Of a DNA stretch of 64,000 nucleotides, positions 30,964 to 43,008 are shown in pieces. Source of the stretch: Siphonodentalium dalli (taxonomy: Eukaryota > Mollusca > Scaphopoda > Gadilida > Siphonodentaliidae); the NCBI GenBank assembly GCA_032622095.1, contig CP136066.1, positions 48,764,911 to 48,828,910 on the forward strand, read 5' to 3'. The first letter of the stretch is position 1. Each line of letters starts with the position of its first letter. The translations under genes and the position numbers were made by a program. The notes beneath the pieces are model-generated. The model had not been told where the DNA came from. It was given only the letters and a program-made list of their open reading frames with translations, and did not search any database.

Positions 30964-31127
30964 AGTAATGCTCTAATTAATCGACTCCCTTAACCACAGC
31001 AGAATTATGGGTAACTTTTCAGGATTTTGTCGGAAATATGGCAACAAGCCATATTTCCGACTAAATCCTGAAAAGTTACCCATAATTCTGCTGTAGTTAA
31101 GGGAGTCGATTAATTAGGGCATTACTG
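30964..31127. mobile_element. TA1 MITE, short palindrome
   Basis: AGTAATGCTCTAATTAATCG to TTAGGGCATTACTG. The arms meet directly at ATATGGCAACAAGCCATAT, so the outer two-thirds of each arm remain. Confidence 0.88.
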
Positions 31128-31560
31128 TGTTTCCTTTGTTAGATTTACTATCTGGTTTCTTCAATACCAACTGTTATGTGATGGTTAGTTGCATAAAAAG
31201 TGGAATTATTTATCAAATGTTTGAAAGATTCATTAATGTTCCTGGTTCATCAAGTTTGATGTCAAATTAAATAAATTGGCAGTTTGTCAATACCTTCATA
31301 CCATAATGGCGGCTGAACCTCACTCCCTCCATGTAATAATTGAAGACCACCCCTGAAATCTCTTTATACACTGTCTGTCTGCATGTTGATTGCTTAATCA
31401 TCCAAGCATGACTCTGTGATGCATCATTGACCTTCTTATCAAATACTTATTAACTATATTTTGATGGGGAATATACTGTTGGGTTTTGTTGGGGAATATA
31501 CTGTTGGGTTTTGGACAGCCTGTGTCAGCACACACTCTTGGTATTAAATAAAATAGCTTT

Positions 31561-33130
31561 TTAGCTCACCTGAGACGAAGTCTCCGGTGGAGCTATAGTC
31601 ATCACTCCTTGTCCGTCATCCGTCGGTCCGTCCATCCGTCAACAATTTTTTAAACCTCTTCTTCTTCAGAACCATAAAACCGAATGGATTCATATTTGGT
31701 GTGGATGTTCCCTAGGTGACTCACATTCAGACTTGTTCAAATGAGGTCACTGGGTCAAATAGTTGCGAAAGCAGGGCCATAACTCTAATCCTCCATAGTA
31801 ATTCTTAGAATGACTTCTTCTCAATAACCATTGGGCCGATTTAGCTTATATTAGGGGTGGAGGATCCTTGAGTGACTGGGGTTCAGATTTGTTCAAATGG
31901 GGTCACTGGGTCAAATAGGGGCAGCGCCAGGGACACAACTTAAAAAAAAATTTGTGAGTTAATTTCCTGCTCAATTTAAAAAATAAATAACACCATTATA
32001 ACATCCACCAGGGTGACTCAACCAAATTTGGTTTAAATCAGTCTAAAATCAAGAACATGCAAACAGCTAGCAGATACTCAGAGCTCTATGAGATATGAGG
32101 AAGGTGTCTGCAATCACAGATTGTTTACTTAACACCATATAGAAGTCACATTGATTATAAAGTAATAAAGAAATGGCAGTGTTAACAAAATCTGATTGGA
32201 ATGACAGCTCCTTTGATTAATAGCCTAAAATTCTCTGCCTGTTAAAGAGTTTGTATATAAATGACCCATAGCTTATGATAACAACATCCCAAGGGCAAGT
32301 GTGAATGATGAATCTGACAGTTAGGCCAGTAAAACTAAATACCTGTTTTCTCAGGCAAATACATATGGGAAACTGGATGAGAAAGAAGGAGGCATTTTTC
32401 TTAGCTTACCTGAAATGAAGAATTGAGACATATTTTGTGTGAATGGTCTCTAGGTGGCTGAGATTCAGTTCTGTTCACATGGGGGTCACATGGTCAAAAA
32501 AGTGGCATAGTTAGGGACCTAACTCTTTCCATCCATCTATAGTTATTCTTAAAACATCTTCTCAAGAATCATCGGGGCTATTTAGCTTATAATTGGTATG
32601 GAAGGTTCTTGGGTGACAGGGATACAGATGTTAAAATGAGGTCACCTGGGCAAATAAGGGCGGAGCCAGGGACATAACTTGTCCATCCATTGTAATTCTT
32701 AAAATGTCTTCCTATCAAGAACCATCAGGCCTATTCAGCTTATATTTGGAATGGGTGACAAGGATTCAGATTTGATTCAGAATTGGATCACTGGGTCAAA
32801 TAGGGTCAGAGCCACGGACATAATTCTTTCCCTCATTAGTTATTTTTAGAACATCTTTTCAAGAACCATTTGGCATATTTAGCATACATTTTGGTATAGA
32901 GAGTCCTTGGGTGACTGGGATTCAGATCTGTTGAAATGGGTTCACCAGGTCAAATAGGGGTGCGACCAGGGACATAACTCTATAGTAATTCTTAAAACGG
33001 CTCCTCCTCAAGAGCCATCAGTCCTATTTAGCTTATATGTAGTAACTAGTATGGAGGGTCCTTGTGTTACTTGGGACTGGGTTACACGATTTGTTAAAAT
33101 GGGTTCGACCAATCAAGAAATGGCATTTTG
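31561..33130. repeat. 'TTAGCTCACCTGAG' repeat, degenerate tandem units
   Basis: Starts TTTTTAGCTCACCTGAGACG with a hairpin (GACGAAGTCTCCGGTGGAGC) and GTCCGTCCATCCGTC. About eight diverged units of roughly 150 bp then follow, each with GGTCACTGGGTCAAATAGG, AGGGACATAACTC, TTCTCAAGAACCAT and ATTTAGCTTATATT. Such repeats are widespread in mollusc introns. No transposase or RT frame is visible. Confidence 0.75.
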
Positions 33131-33975
33131 TGTATATTGCCTATGGAGAGTTGGGATTAAAATTTGTTTGTATGGGGTCCACCATTAAAAAATGGGGGCA
33201 TGTCAGGTTGTAACTTTGCCACAGTTAGGAAAGCTTGAGGTATCAGTTGTAAAATTCCAACATGTGCAAAGGAATTTTACGAACTTGGGAGTGTGCTTGC
33301 TTCAGTTGGGAGGGAGCAGGCTATGGACTATGTGGGGTGGGGGGATCTGGACCATATTTCAAGGTGGACACCCCACTACTCAACAGAGACCCTCTAGGAT
33401 ACGTCCCTCTTTAGGACTTCTTGTTTTTAAGTGAATTTGACAAGTACTAACTCTTATGGTCTTCCAAGTCCCAGTCTTCTCAGGCTTTACAGTCTGGTGA
33501 ACGTCTCCACAGTCATTGACTGTCTTGTTTGAGGTTATGTTCTAAAATTCTTTAAAAAATTCCAATAAACCGCTCCAGGTTACCTATAGCGGTTACCTGT
33601 ATAACAAAACATACACTCTTGAGTCCTCTTCACGAAATTGTAACTTCGCTTCGATTGAACACTTTCATCTTAGAGTTCTTATTGGTGCTATTAGATAACT
33701 CGGAATCCTGCGGTTATTTAACAATTTTGATTTCTGAGATAACTCTCCAGATAATCAACGGACTGAAACCAATTAAAATACTTTTAAATTTTTTAGTACC
33801 ATTTGTTTTATGGTGTGTTTTATTGAATAATAATCATCATTTAGATTTCACTTTGGAAACTGACAGATTGGTGAACTGAAGTTCAGGGGTTGATTTAATA
33901 TTTTAAATTTGCAGCTCTGTGCAGATTTTGTATAGTATTCCCTAACAATACATGTTTTTTCATTGTAAATTGGTT
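33131..33975. other. Intron, nothing recognised
   Basis: Unique-looking intron 16 sequence. Short open frames (33192-33434 and 33619-33879) lack splice context, conservation cues or motifs. Confidence 0.4.
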
Positions 33976-34361
33976 AGCAGAAATTGGAAATCGCATCGCA
34001 AATTGTGTCGGTGGAATTTTCTCAACATTGAATATGAGTGAATATGTGGGTATATTATAGTTAGTAGATGAGATATATTCTATTTGAGACTCAACCTCGT
34101 AAAAAGCTACCATATTAAAAATCTGGCAGCAGCTTTAAAACTTTGTTGTGCTTTTCAGTTTTGATACAAACACAGTGTATAACAAATTTACAAATGTTGC
34201 CAATGTTTTATTCTGTTGTAGCCTTTGCGAGCCAGTTGTGTTCTCCAATAGAGCACATTTCATCGAATAACTATGATACACTCACATATTCACCCATATC
34301 CACACCAATGTTGAGGAAATTCCACCGACACACATGTCATGTTTCATTTCATTTCTGGTTT
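33976..34361. repeat. Imperfect inverted repeat, ~110-bp arms
   Basis: Left arm 33976-34088 and right arm 34244-34361 are complementary with many mismatches (GTGTCGGTGGAATTTTCTCAAC against GTTGAGGAAATTCCACCGACAC). Old foldback element. Confidence 0.7.
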
Positions 34362-34992
34362 CACTTTGAAATTTTGTGAACCTTATTACCAGTAAAATTG
34401 TATAGTTTTATTTGCTGTATATTTTTTCTGAATGACCCATACAATTTAGAAGTTTATTTCGCCACCCTTGTGCTATCCTCGGCAGCATGTTAGCTTATTA
34501 ATTCCAACGCATGCATTTGAAAGCATCATTCATTCACACCATCTCACCTTTTTACCATGATATATCATTCATGTTTCCAAACCAGATAATAACAACTAGA
34601 ATGCACTCACTGGAGCTGCCTATACTTGCGCCATCACACATTTGGCATGTTTTGTGGTGTCTTGCCAACCACAGTTTGAACCGCGTGTGCTGGGGCCCTA
34701 TTGAGAAATCGATAGAAAATCTAGATATCAAATTTCAGTTCATCCATCGCTGAAATATTTGTGTGTACGAACAGAATATCTCTGTTATCTCCAGTTGATC
34801 TATTACACCGATGATGGTCTTAGTAATACCGTACAAGTTGTTTGACATATTTAAAGAACAATATAGACATCGCTCACGACAGCCGCAAAAACCATTTAAG
34901 TCAATTTCAAATGCCGACACAATTAAATAAAAGAAACGTGATCATTGGCTAGTCTTTGATTAACAATGTGTCAATGTGAATATGCCCTTAGT

Positions 34993-35246
34993 CAAGCCTT
35001 GAAATAGGGTGTCTGTCATTTGCAGAATGAGGTCCCCAGAGGGTGAATTTAGTGTTGCTACCCCGCATAGCGGGCTAGCATCACTAAATTCACCCTCTGG
35101 GAACCTCATTCTGCTGAGGTGTAAGCAGAATAAGGTCCCCAGAGGGTGAATTTGGTATGCTAGCCCGCTATGCGGGGGTAGCATCACTAAATTCTCCCTC
35201 TGGGGACCTCATTCTGCAAATGACAGTCACACTATTTCAAGGCCTG
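34993..35246. mobile_element. H8 MITE with exact 8-bp target duplication
   Basis: CAAGCCTTGAAATAGG to CTATTTCAAGGCCTG flanked by CCCTTAGT (34985-34992 and 35247-35254). Two foldbacks, short interior. Confidence 0.95.
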
Positions 35247-35874
35247 CCCTTAGTTGCTAATTTACAGTCTTCGGGAACATATCATCAAAATGTCTATTAC
35301 TTTGAGAATGAGAAAGCTTGTTTTCCCAGTTAATTAATAAGGCATTTTAATAATCCATGTTTCCACATGCACATTTGTCAGTACATTTGTTTCTCAATTG
35401 AACCATGCGCTCGACTGCTTGGCCGGACATGGTTTATATGCGCCTGGGTCTTTAGGAACTGTTTTGAACTTCAAAGAAGTTTCCAGAAATATGTTCGCAC
35501 ATCACTGCCTCTGCGAAAAAAAGAAACGATTCTGCACGCATCTTTTAGACTTGATCTCAACTCATTTTCAGAGTTTCAAGTTACATAAAATAGGCTTCTA
35601 ATGGGCAGTACTATTGCCCACTTTTATTTTCCATGCAGAGTATATATATATATATATATATTTATTTATAATAATATAACACAAAGCTGTTGGCTATGGA
35701 TCATTTTTTTGAAAACCCCTCCAGATGAATAATAGACCATCCCGATGAATACTATTATAGCTGATGGAAGAATCCAAATTAGTTAAAAAAGGGTTAAAAG
35801 TTAAAACACAATATAAATCTTCGAATATACCGGCAAGCTCTCCATAAACAAAGTTAAACAATACCTAACAGGAG

Positions 35875-36314
35875 CAAGTCTGAGTTTAGTGTGCCTGTCA
35901 TTTGCAGAATGAGGTCTCCAGAGGGTGAATTTAGTGATGCTATCCCACATAGTTGGCCAGCATAACCAAATTCACCCTCATACTGCATGGCCCCATCTGC
36001 TATGGGAGACATAGACTCAGATAAAAGTTCCCAAATGGTGAATATTGTGATGTACACCCATTGGGAACCTCAATTAAGAATTTTATCTTCTGCAAATTAT
36101 GGGATATTGAAACTTCCCAGAAGGGGAAAATGTAACTAAAAACAATGTTCACAATTTGAGATTATAGATACTTCCCCGAAGATGAGTACTAAGCAGAATG
36201 AGGTCTCCAGAGTGTGAATTTGGTGATTCTAGCCCGCTATGCGGGATAGCATCACTAAATTCACCCTCTGGTGACCTCATTTTGCAAATGACATGCACAC
36301 TAAACTCAGGCTTG
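35875..36314. mobile_element. H8 MITE, full copy
   Basis: CAAGTCTGAGTTTAGTG to CACTAAACTCAGGCTTG flanked by AACAGGAG and AACAGGAA. The family interior is present. The left foldback is missing part of its right arm. Confidence 0.9.
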
Positions 36315-36397
36315 AACAGGAATGGTTCCATTGCCAGGGGGTTAATAACTTGTTGGTGGGGGTGGGCCACTTTATAGTTAAAAACTGTTTTACCTGC

Positions 36398-36650
36398 TTA
36401 AACCCTTCCATGACTGGAGCTTCCTGAAATTTTGCGAAAACCCTGGGCCATTGTATTCTCTTATATATACAAATCTCCCATAGGTTGCCTCACATATATA
36501 AGAGTATACATTGGCCTAACATTATTTACCCTGACCTTTTAAGCTAGGGCATTCTCTTATATATGCGAGGCTACTCGCATATATAACAGAATGCATTGGC
36601 ACAGGATATTTAATGCTGCACCAGCGCAGCTCCTACCATGAAAGGCTTAA
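36398..36650. mobile_element. PB2 MITE
   Basis: TTAA at both ends with CCCTTCCATGACTGGAGCTTC and CTACCATGAAAGGC. Two hairpins and a CCTGACCTTTTAAG spacer. It ends 162 nt before exon 17. Confidence 0.88.
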
Positions 36651-36812
36651 CAACCCAAAGTGATTTTTCAATCCATTAATTAACCCTACCAGTAAATGCA
36701 AGTTTTCCAGTATTAACTTGATAGGGATACTGCATGTTTTGGCTAACACTGTACCAATACTAATGGTTTCCTAGAAACTTTTAGCATGAGTTAGAATATT
36801 TTCACATTTTAG

Positions 36813-36905
36813 GTATCAAACTTCCAGTTTTGGATGAGGACGACGCCCACCGAAGCATGATGGGTGAACCGTTAGAGGATTCTTTCTCCAGTAGAGTCGG
36901 ATATG
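36813..36905 (+). CDS. NEO1: NEO1 exon 17: acidic linker, probable GC donor
   Basis: The acceptor is cacattttag|GT, phase 1. The product SIKLPVLDEDDAHRSMMGE...SSRVGYG is acidic. Exon 18 requires phase 1 exit. The end chosen is TATG|gcatgt, a GC donor at 36906, which keeps most of the open reading frame. Two GT alternatives also give phase 1: G|gtgaac (donor at 36873) and A|gtagag (donor at 36891). Extent of the exon is therefore uncertain, and it could be skipped entirely (93 nt) without frameshift. Confidence 0.65.
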
Positions 36906-37840
36906 GCATGTATCACTTCATACTCATGTTACATATTTTATTACAGCCTATAATCTGATGTACTTTGTGGAATGGGACTAATATCACTGAGAATTTCCCA
37001 ATATATCATGCACCACTTCTACTAATTATTAATTATTTAATACATTTATAACGCGCAAATTCCATATACATGCGCAACAAAGTTATAGTTTACACGAGTC
37101 TGAAAAAAGTTGTCGAGAAATACAAATTACGATACCAGTAGCTGCATGTTAGTCAGTTTCAAAAGCTAATTCGACGAAACTGCATTAAGTCCCAACAGCC
37201 TCGAATTTCACCAGGCAGAGAGTTCCACAATGATGGAGCGCAAACACTGAAAGCACAATCTCTGGAGTGACTGTAACTTCTGCACTCTTCTAATAAGTTC
37301 ATCCCATTCGAGCGCAGTTCCCTACCATCAGTTGTTTTCTCTATAACAAGTTCAGTTCTAGTTCCAGTACAGCGCCAATGTTATGCACGTCTTTGATGTC
37401 ATCAACTTCCATTCCAGAATAATTCAGTAGTATTAACACTAAAACATATAAACTCTTCAGAAACATCACTGATAGTTGTCCAAATCATTAGAAAATGGTA
37501 TCATCGTGACCGCCGTTCCATTCCGCATACGTTGTCACTATTCTGCATTCGTTCCGTTCATGTGTTCCGCGAAGCCGACATGAATTTCGACGATCCATCA
37601 ATGCTGCTGCTACAGCGCAAAGACGTTACGCACTTAAATCAGGAATGAAACTGAGCGATAATCCTCTTTCTAGTATATCTGCGTGCAATATTCATAACTT
37701 GAAGAGATTTTATAAGAATTATCTTCAACTAAGATTATTAAAAGATTGCTGATTCTTGCATCCAGCCTTAAATTATGCTTCAACAGTGTGATCTGGGACA
37801 CTTTTAAGATCTAAATTATTAGAATATTATACAATTTCAG
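36906..37840. other. Intron with weak retroelement-like remnant
   Basis: Text near 37195-37260 (TTCACCAGGCAGAGAGTTCC, ATGATGGAGCGCAAACACTG) resembles 3' parts of invertebrate LINE-type repeats. A stretch near 37495-37640 has biased, coding-like composition but only a short frame. No exon supported. Confidence 0.35.
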
Positions 37841-38176
37841 AATGCATTGTCCAAACAATATGTACCTTGACCATGTAAGCCAGTGGATTCTCTTATATAC
37901 AGTAATGCTTTAAATAACCAACTCCTTAACCACAGCAGAATTATGGGTAGTTCATCGGAAAGCTCTCGGTGAGAGCTTTCCGATGAATGGCAACAAGCTA
38001 TATTTCCGACTAAATACTGAAAAATTACCCACAATTCTGCTGTGGTTAAGGAGTCGATTATTTAAAACATTACTGTGTGCAAGGCTCCCTATCGGAAACT
38101 CACAAATATAAGAGAATGCACTGGCACAGGATCTTTAATGCTGCACCGGCACAGCTCCCAGTCATGAAAGGGTTAA
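37841..38176. mobile_element. PB2 MITE (5'-truncated) interrupted by TA1
   Basis: PB2 text TACCTTGACCATGTAAGCCA and GGATTCTCTTATATA is broken by a TA1 palindrome (37900-38075) and resumes with GCAAGGCTCCCTAT. It ends CATGAAAGGG-TTAA. Confidence 0.9.
37900..38075. mobile_element. TA1 MITE nested in PB2
   Basis: CAGTAATGCTTTAAATAACC to AAACATTACTG, inserted at the TA of PB2's TTATATATGC (TA left, TG right after one substitution). Left arm shortened. Confidence 0.92.
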
Positions 38177-38219
38177 GCCCCTGTTTATCCCACAGGGTTA
38201 AAATAAAGACAAACAATGG

Positions 38220-39033
38220 AATGCGGTTTTAGCTACCTGTTTAGCAAAACATAATTACAGGAAGCCGATACATGAATAATAATAAAAACAATTAACAATT
38301 TTTGAGGCGCAATAACCGCCGCCATCAAAAACAAACCCCGAAAGGTGGGGGGGGGGGGCAATGACATCAACCCTGTGTGCTCTCCAACAACCACGAAAAA
38401 TGGGAGGGAGGGAGGGTTTTCAAAAATTGGTGACCGTCTTCTTCGATCGATAAGTTGGAAAGAAAGTTGACACCGACCGCGCCGCTCACCCCTACGTGTA
38501 AAAATATAGTTCTCCCCATTCCTGCTCAAGAGTTATCCCAATCGCTTCGTGGCCTAATTAACATTTTTCCCAAACTCTCGCGATTCATGATTATGTTGTC
38601 AATTTGTCCAAATACTTTGTCGCTTTATTTTATTTTGCTTACTTCTTTGGAATTCCATGCGGTATGGCGTATTGGTAGCGTAGTGATCTATCGGTGAAAT
38701 ATTTCGCTACCGAACATGTTTGCGTTTCTAAAAGTTTCTGGTTTAAATCTCCGCATCTGTTTAACCCTTTGGGATAAAATACGTCGCTCTTATACGACTA
38801 TGTTTTTAATCATTAGTCCACTCATTGATATCACATTCATCTCATTGTGTTCACAAGGGAGATGGAAATGCATGCCTTAGGTTCTATGTTATGTGTCTGC
38901 ATCATGAGTGGTAATTTATTGAATTTCTAGCTAAAATTTCATTGGCATTGTGGTCCAAGAAAGTAAGAAACAGTAAACACTCACTGCAATTATATAACTT
39001 GTATGCTATATTATCCAGAAGAAGTGAGGTGGA
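38220..39033. other. Intron, nothing recognised
   Basis: Intron 17 sequence with a G10 run at 38349 and GGGAGGGAGGGAGGG at 38402. Some GC-richer text lies at 38440-38560 without an exon signature. Confidence 0.4.
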
Positions 39034-39420
39034 TTAAAGGGGTACTGTTCACTAAATCCAGCCATTTATGGGACCATCTCCTTTCATACTTAACAGAATA
39101 TGTGCCAGAAATAAATGAATTTGAGCCAATGGATAAGTGCAAAATACACTCATGTGCTCTATGAACGATGCAAACAACATGGTAATTATAATGAAAATGA
39201 ATTTATGACTCCAGCCATAAATTAATTTTGAGTATTATTACCATGTTGTTTTACATCATTCATAAAGTAAATGGTTTTTTTTTGCATCATACACGGAGCA
39301 TGTGTGTGTATTTTCCACTAATCCATGGCTCAAATTCATTCATTTGTTGCATATTATCTGTTGAGTATAATATGAGATGGTCCCATGAATGGCTGGATTT
39401 AGAGTAGAGTACCCCTTTAA
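39034..39420. mobile_element. PB5 MITE (TTAA, AGGGGTACT termini)
   Basis: TTAA-AGGGGTACTGTTCACTAAA to GAGTAGAGTACCCCT-TTAA. Arms are imperfectly complementary for most of their length (ATCCAGCCATTTATGGGACC with GGTCCCATGAATGGCTGGAT). Confidence 0.88.
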
Positions 39421-39501
39421 CCCTTCAAATAATAAGTTCTACTAATGACTGGTCGTTTGTTTAACTTATTATCTGAATATTTCCTAAGGGAACTGAGGTG
39501 G

Positions 39502-39588
39502 TTTACCCTTTACCCAACAAAACGGCCAAAACCGGCCAAATAAAGCTTCAACAGCCTAAAATATCTTCGGTCTGTCTCAATAGAGAAC
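39502..39588. mobile_element. PB1 MITE, 5' fragment
   Basis: TTACCCTTTACCCAACAAAAC to GGTCTGTCTCAATAG only. Preceded by a PB4-like fragment (TTATTATCTGAATATTTCC) at 39425-39495. Confidence 0.75.
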
Positions 39589-41424
39589 CAATGAAAATGA
39601 TTCTTTCAGTACTTGGAAGAACCATTTAGTATAGAAGACATTTTATAAGATGGAATATCTTTCAAGATGCTCTATCTCTTCAGGGTCCCATTTAATCTTA
39701 AAATTCACATTAATAAATATTCAGGAAGTGTATGTCGGTATGTCAGATCTATATTTGGATTGTCATGTTATCTGATGATATGCATGTTAGATTTATGGTC
39801 GCTCTGCATGAGACTAAATCTCTAGCGTACTATTGACATTCTTCAAATAGAACATTTTAAAGATGCATAATCTCTCTTTGCAAGAACTTATCGGCCTCAT
39901 GGCCTTCATCCAAACCTGGAATTTTTCCGCTAAAGGAAGCCTTCACACTGAACTCTATGGATATATGTCCTGCTTTTGTAAACCATAGTAGGAAACGGGT
40001 TAACTTTTTTGGTCGCCTACGATTGGATTGCTCGGAATCAGTCACGCATGCGCAGTCCCAATATAACTCACTTTACAGATTGAATTCGTCAGTTTATTTT
40101 CTGCTACGGAACCGAACGGAAGTCTAAGGGAGTATTTTTCCGAATTTGTCGTTTAACAACTAGACAACAAATTCAATTTATCGATACAATAATTACTGGT
40201 CGCCTACACGTTCGTTTTTATAATTATCGTTTCGAATTCACAGACCGTTTCGCTTCAAAACATACAATTGTCCGTGTTTTCGAACAGGCGGCGAACTTAA
40301 AATATTTATCGAACATGAAAATCGACATTTCGCCATAATCAGCCGCCATTTCAAGGCCTTATGAGGCGCATAGATTATTGTGAGAAATACATCTATGGAA
40401 TTATTATAGCACCTATAAGGTATGATAGAATTTGTCAGATATCAAAAATGCCGCGTGATTCGCTACCGGAAGTCTCCTAATTTTGTGGGAATTTATTTAC
40501 GCGTCGAAATTTATTTAGCAATAATTCCATTGCTACTGACGCTATCTATCATAATGTTATGAACAACATCTTTCACATAATACTTTGTTGTTTTATGGTT
40601 CAATAAAAATGATCCAGATGTGTTTGTCACGTTTGAACTTAAAGTTGATTACATCTTGGTTTATCAATGTCAAAACAGGTAACTAAGAATAACAGTCAGG
40701 CTAAATTACCAAATTGACAGATTGATATTTGACAAGTGTTAGAATTCTGTTCATAGTTTGATTCTCGTAACGGAGCATCAACTTTAATGTAACAATCTCA
40801 GCCATGTGCTAGCGGACCGGGGATCGCAACCTGGTCAGGGTATTCTGACAGAAATCAGAACTCGGCCCGATACCAAGTTTGTCAGGTTAAAAAGTCTCAT
40901 TTGCGATTACTGAATTAAAAAAAAAAAATTAAAAATCCGAATGCAAAATGCCGACTTTCCCCATTACAACACTTGTCCAGGTATGTTGTCGTGGGTGCAC
41001 TACGCTGTCCGATTGAGTGCAGACATTAATGGCTGACCCGTGTACACACCTAGGTGTGTGCACGTTAAAGAACGCTACTGGAGTCACCACAAGGTTTTAA
41101 AGAAAGTTACTCGGCCATGGTAGCACCTGGACCAGTGCGTCTACAACCAGAATTGGTTTCTGCACTGTAATATTTACAGATACAGCCAGCCGGTTCAGCA
41201 AACCGATCTGAACCGGTGGGCTTGTAAAATTTCAGAGAAGGATCCAGGGATTGATACCTGTTATAGGTTTGGACGCTCATACTCTGGAGACCCAAATGTT
41301 CTCAAATTCCAAGTGGATAGTATTTATTCAAGTTGGATTTTCCATTATTTCAAGGAATTTTCTATACTTCAATACCTTGTAATGAAAATCAGATAGGGCG
41401 GCCTATATGATATAGAGCCTTTAT

Positions 41425-42407
41425 TTGCACAATCTCTGGATCCTTCCCTGCTTGTATTGCTCGGTCATGATCTCTTCTCGGGTAGGAACAGTTCACGCTC
41501 CCCAGATTGCGCCTCGGTGGTACAATCAGCTATTGGGGGAGGTGACCGGTGGCAATGAAGGGGTACTTGGGACCTCCAGGACATTTTGTCCCACACCGGT
41601 TCTGTGTGCTGAAGTTGCCAAATCGCGTGCGAATGTATCGCCACCGGCTGTGCGGCCTACGGCAACTTCGGCACAGGGCAGTGGCCCTACCCTAACGTAC
41701 AGCGGTAGAGAGTCCGGTCCCCCTGGTCAAGATCTTTATACAGACACGGCCTTGCCTGCCTCTCAGCCGTCTTGGGGTTCTGGTTCTGGTTCTGGTTCTA
41801 CCCATCGTCCTGCTTGGACAGGACATTCAGCTTGGTCGGGACCACCTGCATGGGGGGGATCTCACCCGGGTCAGATGGCTCCACCCACTTCCGGTTATTC
41901 AACCCCGTTTTGGCCATGGGGATCTCCATTTCCACCCTGGACTCGAATTGGAACTCAGGTTATCAGCCTTCCTCTCAGGCAGTTGGCAGTAATTTAAATC
42001 CCCATTCCGAGGTGTTTACCCCTCGATCGAGCCATTGCCGGGGTGGGTCTCTCTCCACTGTTTTGTCGTCCTTTTCGGACACTGCAGGTCGTTCCGACGC
42101 TAGGGTAGAGAGTGACACGCTGTCCTTACACCCCAAGGCGTCTGAGGCTTTCGTTGACGACGCGTCTGCGCACAATACGTCAGACTGGGGGTCTTTTCAG
42201 TCGTCACAGTCTGGCATCGGTAAGGTAGAGGCTGCAGATCATGATTTTCTATCCAAGGTTTATCTCATCTATAGGCTTCTTCCTACTGAACTATGTACTC
42301 TCAAGCTCGCCTGGCTCGCCCTGCGCACTCGTACCACCGTCTTCAACTGCATAGAGAACACGATCTATCTTACCTGTGATATACATTTTATAGGTAAGGT
42401 ACAATGA
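41425..42407 (+). pseudogene. gag-like ORF of the DIRS-like element, frameshifted
   Basis: A first frame (41425-41997) encodes a Pro/Gly/Trp-rich segment with a GSGSGS microsatellite run (41773-41795) and ...PAWTGHSAWSGPPAWGG. A second frame, open to 42407, continues with SSQAVGSNLNPHSEVFTP, SLSTVLSSFSDTAGR and SDWGSFQSSQSG. The switch falls around 41950-41990. Low-complexity Ser/Pro composition fits a gag N-terminal region. There is no zinc knuckle. Assignment rests on position inside the element. Confidence 0.55.
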
Positions 42408-42597
42408 CTCGCGTCTGACGCAATGGTGAATAGACTTCACACATGAATGAAGCACATTTACATGGAAAGCATTTATATTGTCACGTGCCACAAAGCCACT
42501 GCCAATAGCCTTTCCGAAAGAGTCCATCTCATGGCTCTTCATACTTCTATTACCAATATCAATTTGATTATCTGGCATATAGAACATAAAAATACAA

Positions 42598-43008
42598 ACA
42601 GGCAAAGACGTTTGCGCTGTCCAGCTCAGCTTTCGAGGAAGCTCATTGTCTAGCATTACAGACCTTTCCTTGCAGGCAGGGGACCACCCCGTCCGAGTGG
42701 ATCCCAACCCCATGGCACCAGATGCCCGATCATAAGGGCCTGAAACCATGCTGCCAACTCTGCGCGCTTTGGTCTATGCTGGATTTGTCCTATAGACAAT
42801 CAACAATAAAACAGGCAAAGACGTTTGCACTGTCCAGCTCAGCTTTCGAGGAAGCTCATTGACTAGCATTACAGACCTTTCCTTGCAGGCAGGGGACCAC
42901 CCCGTATGAGTGGATCCCAACCCCATGGCACCAGACGCCCGATCATTAGGGCCTGAAACCATGCTGCCAACTCTGCTCGCTTCGGTCTATGCTGGATTTG
43001 TCCTATTT
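42598..43008. repeat. ~190-bp direct duplication inside the DIRS-like element
   Basis: Blocks starting AGGCAAAGACGTTTGCGCTG (42600) and AGGCAAAGACGTTTGCACTG (42814) run in parallel to GCTGGATTTGTCCTAT with a few substitutions. Confidence 0.9.

Noticed and set aside
35639-35662. (TA)n run as a regulatory element
   Set aside because: Simple microsatellite with no flanking promoter features.
42291-42962. Minus-strand frames in the DIRS-like element as a host gene
   Set aside because: They fall across a direct duplication inside the element and share sequence (ASGAMGLGSTRTGWSPACKE) because of it; no homology cue.
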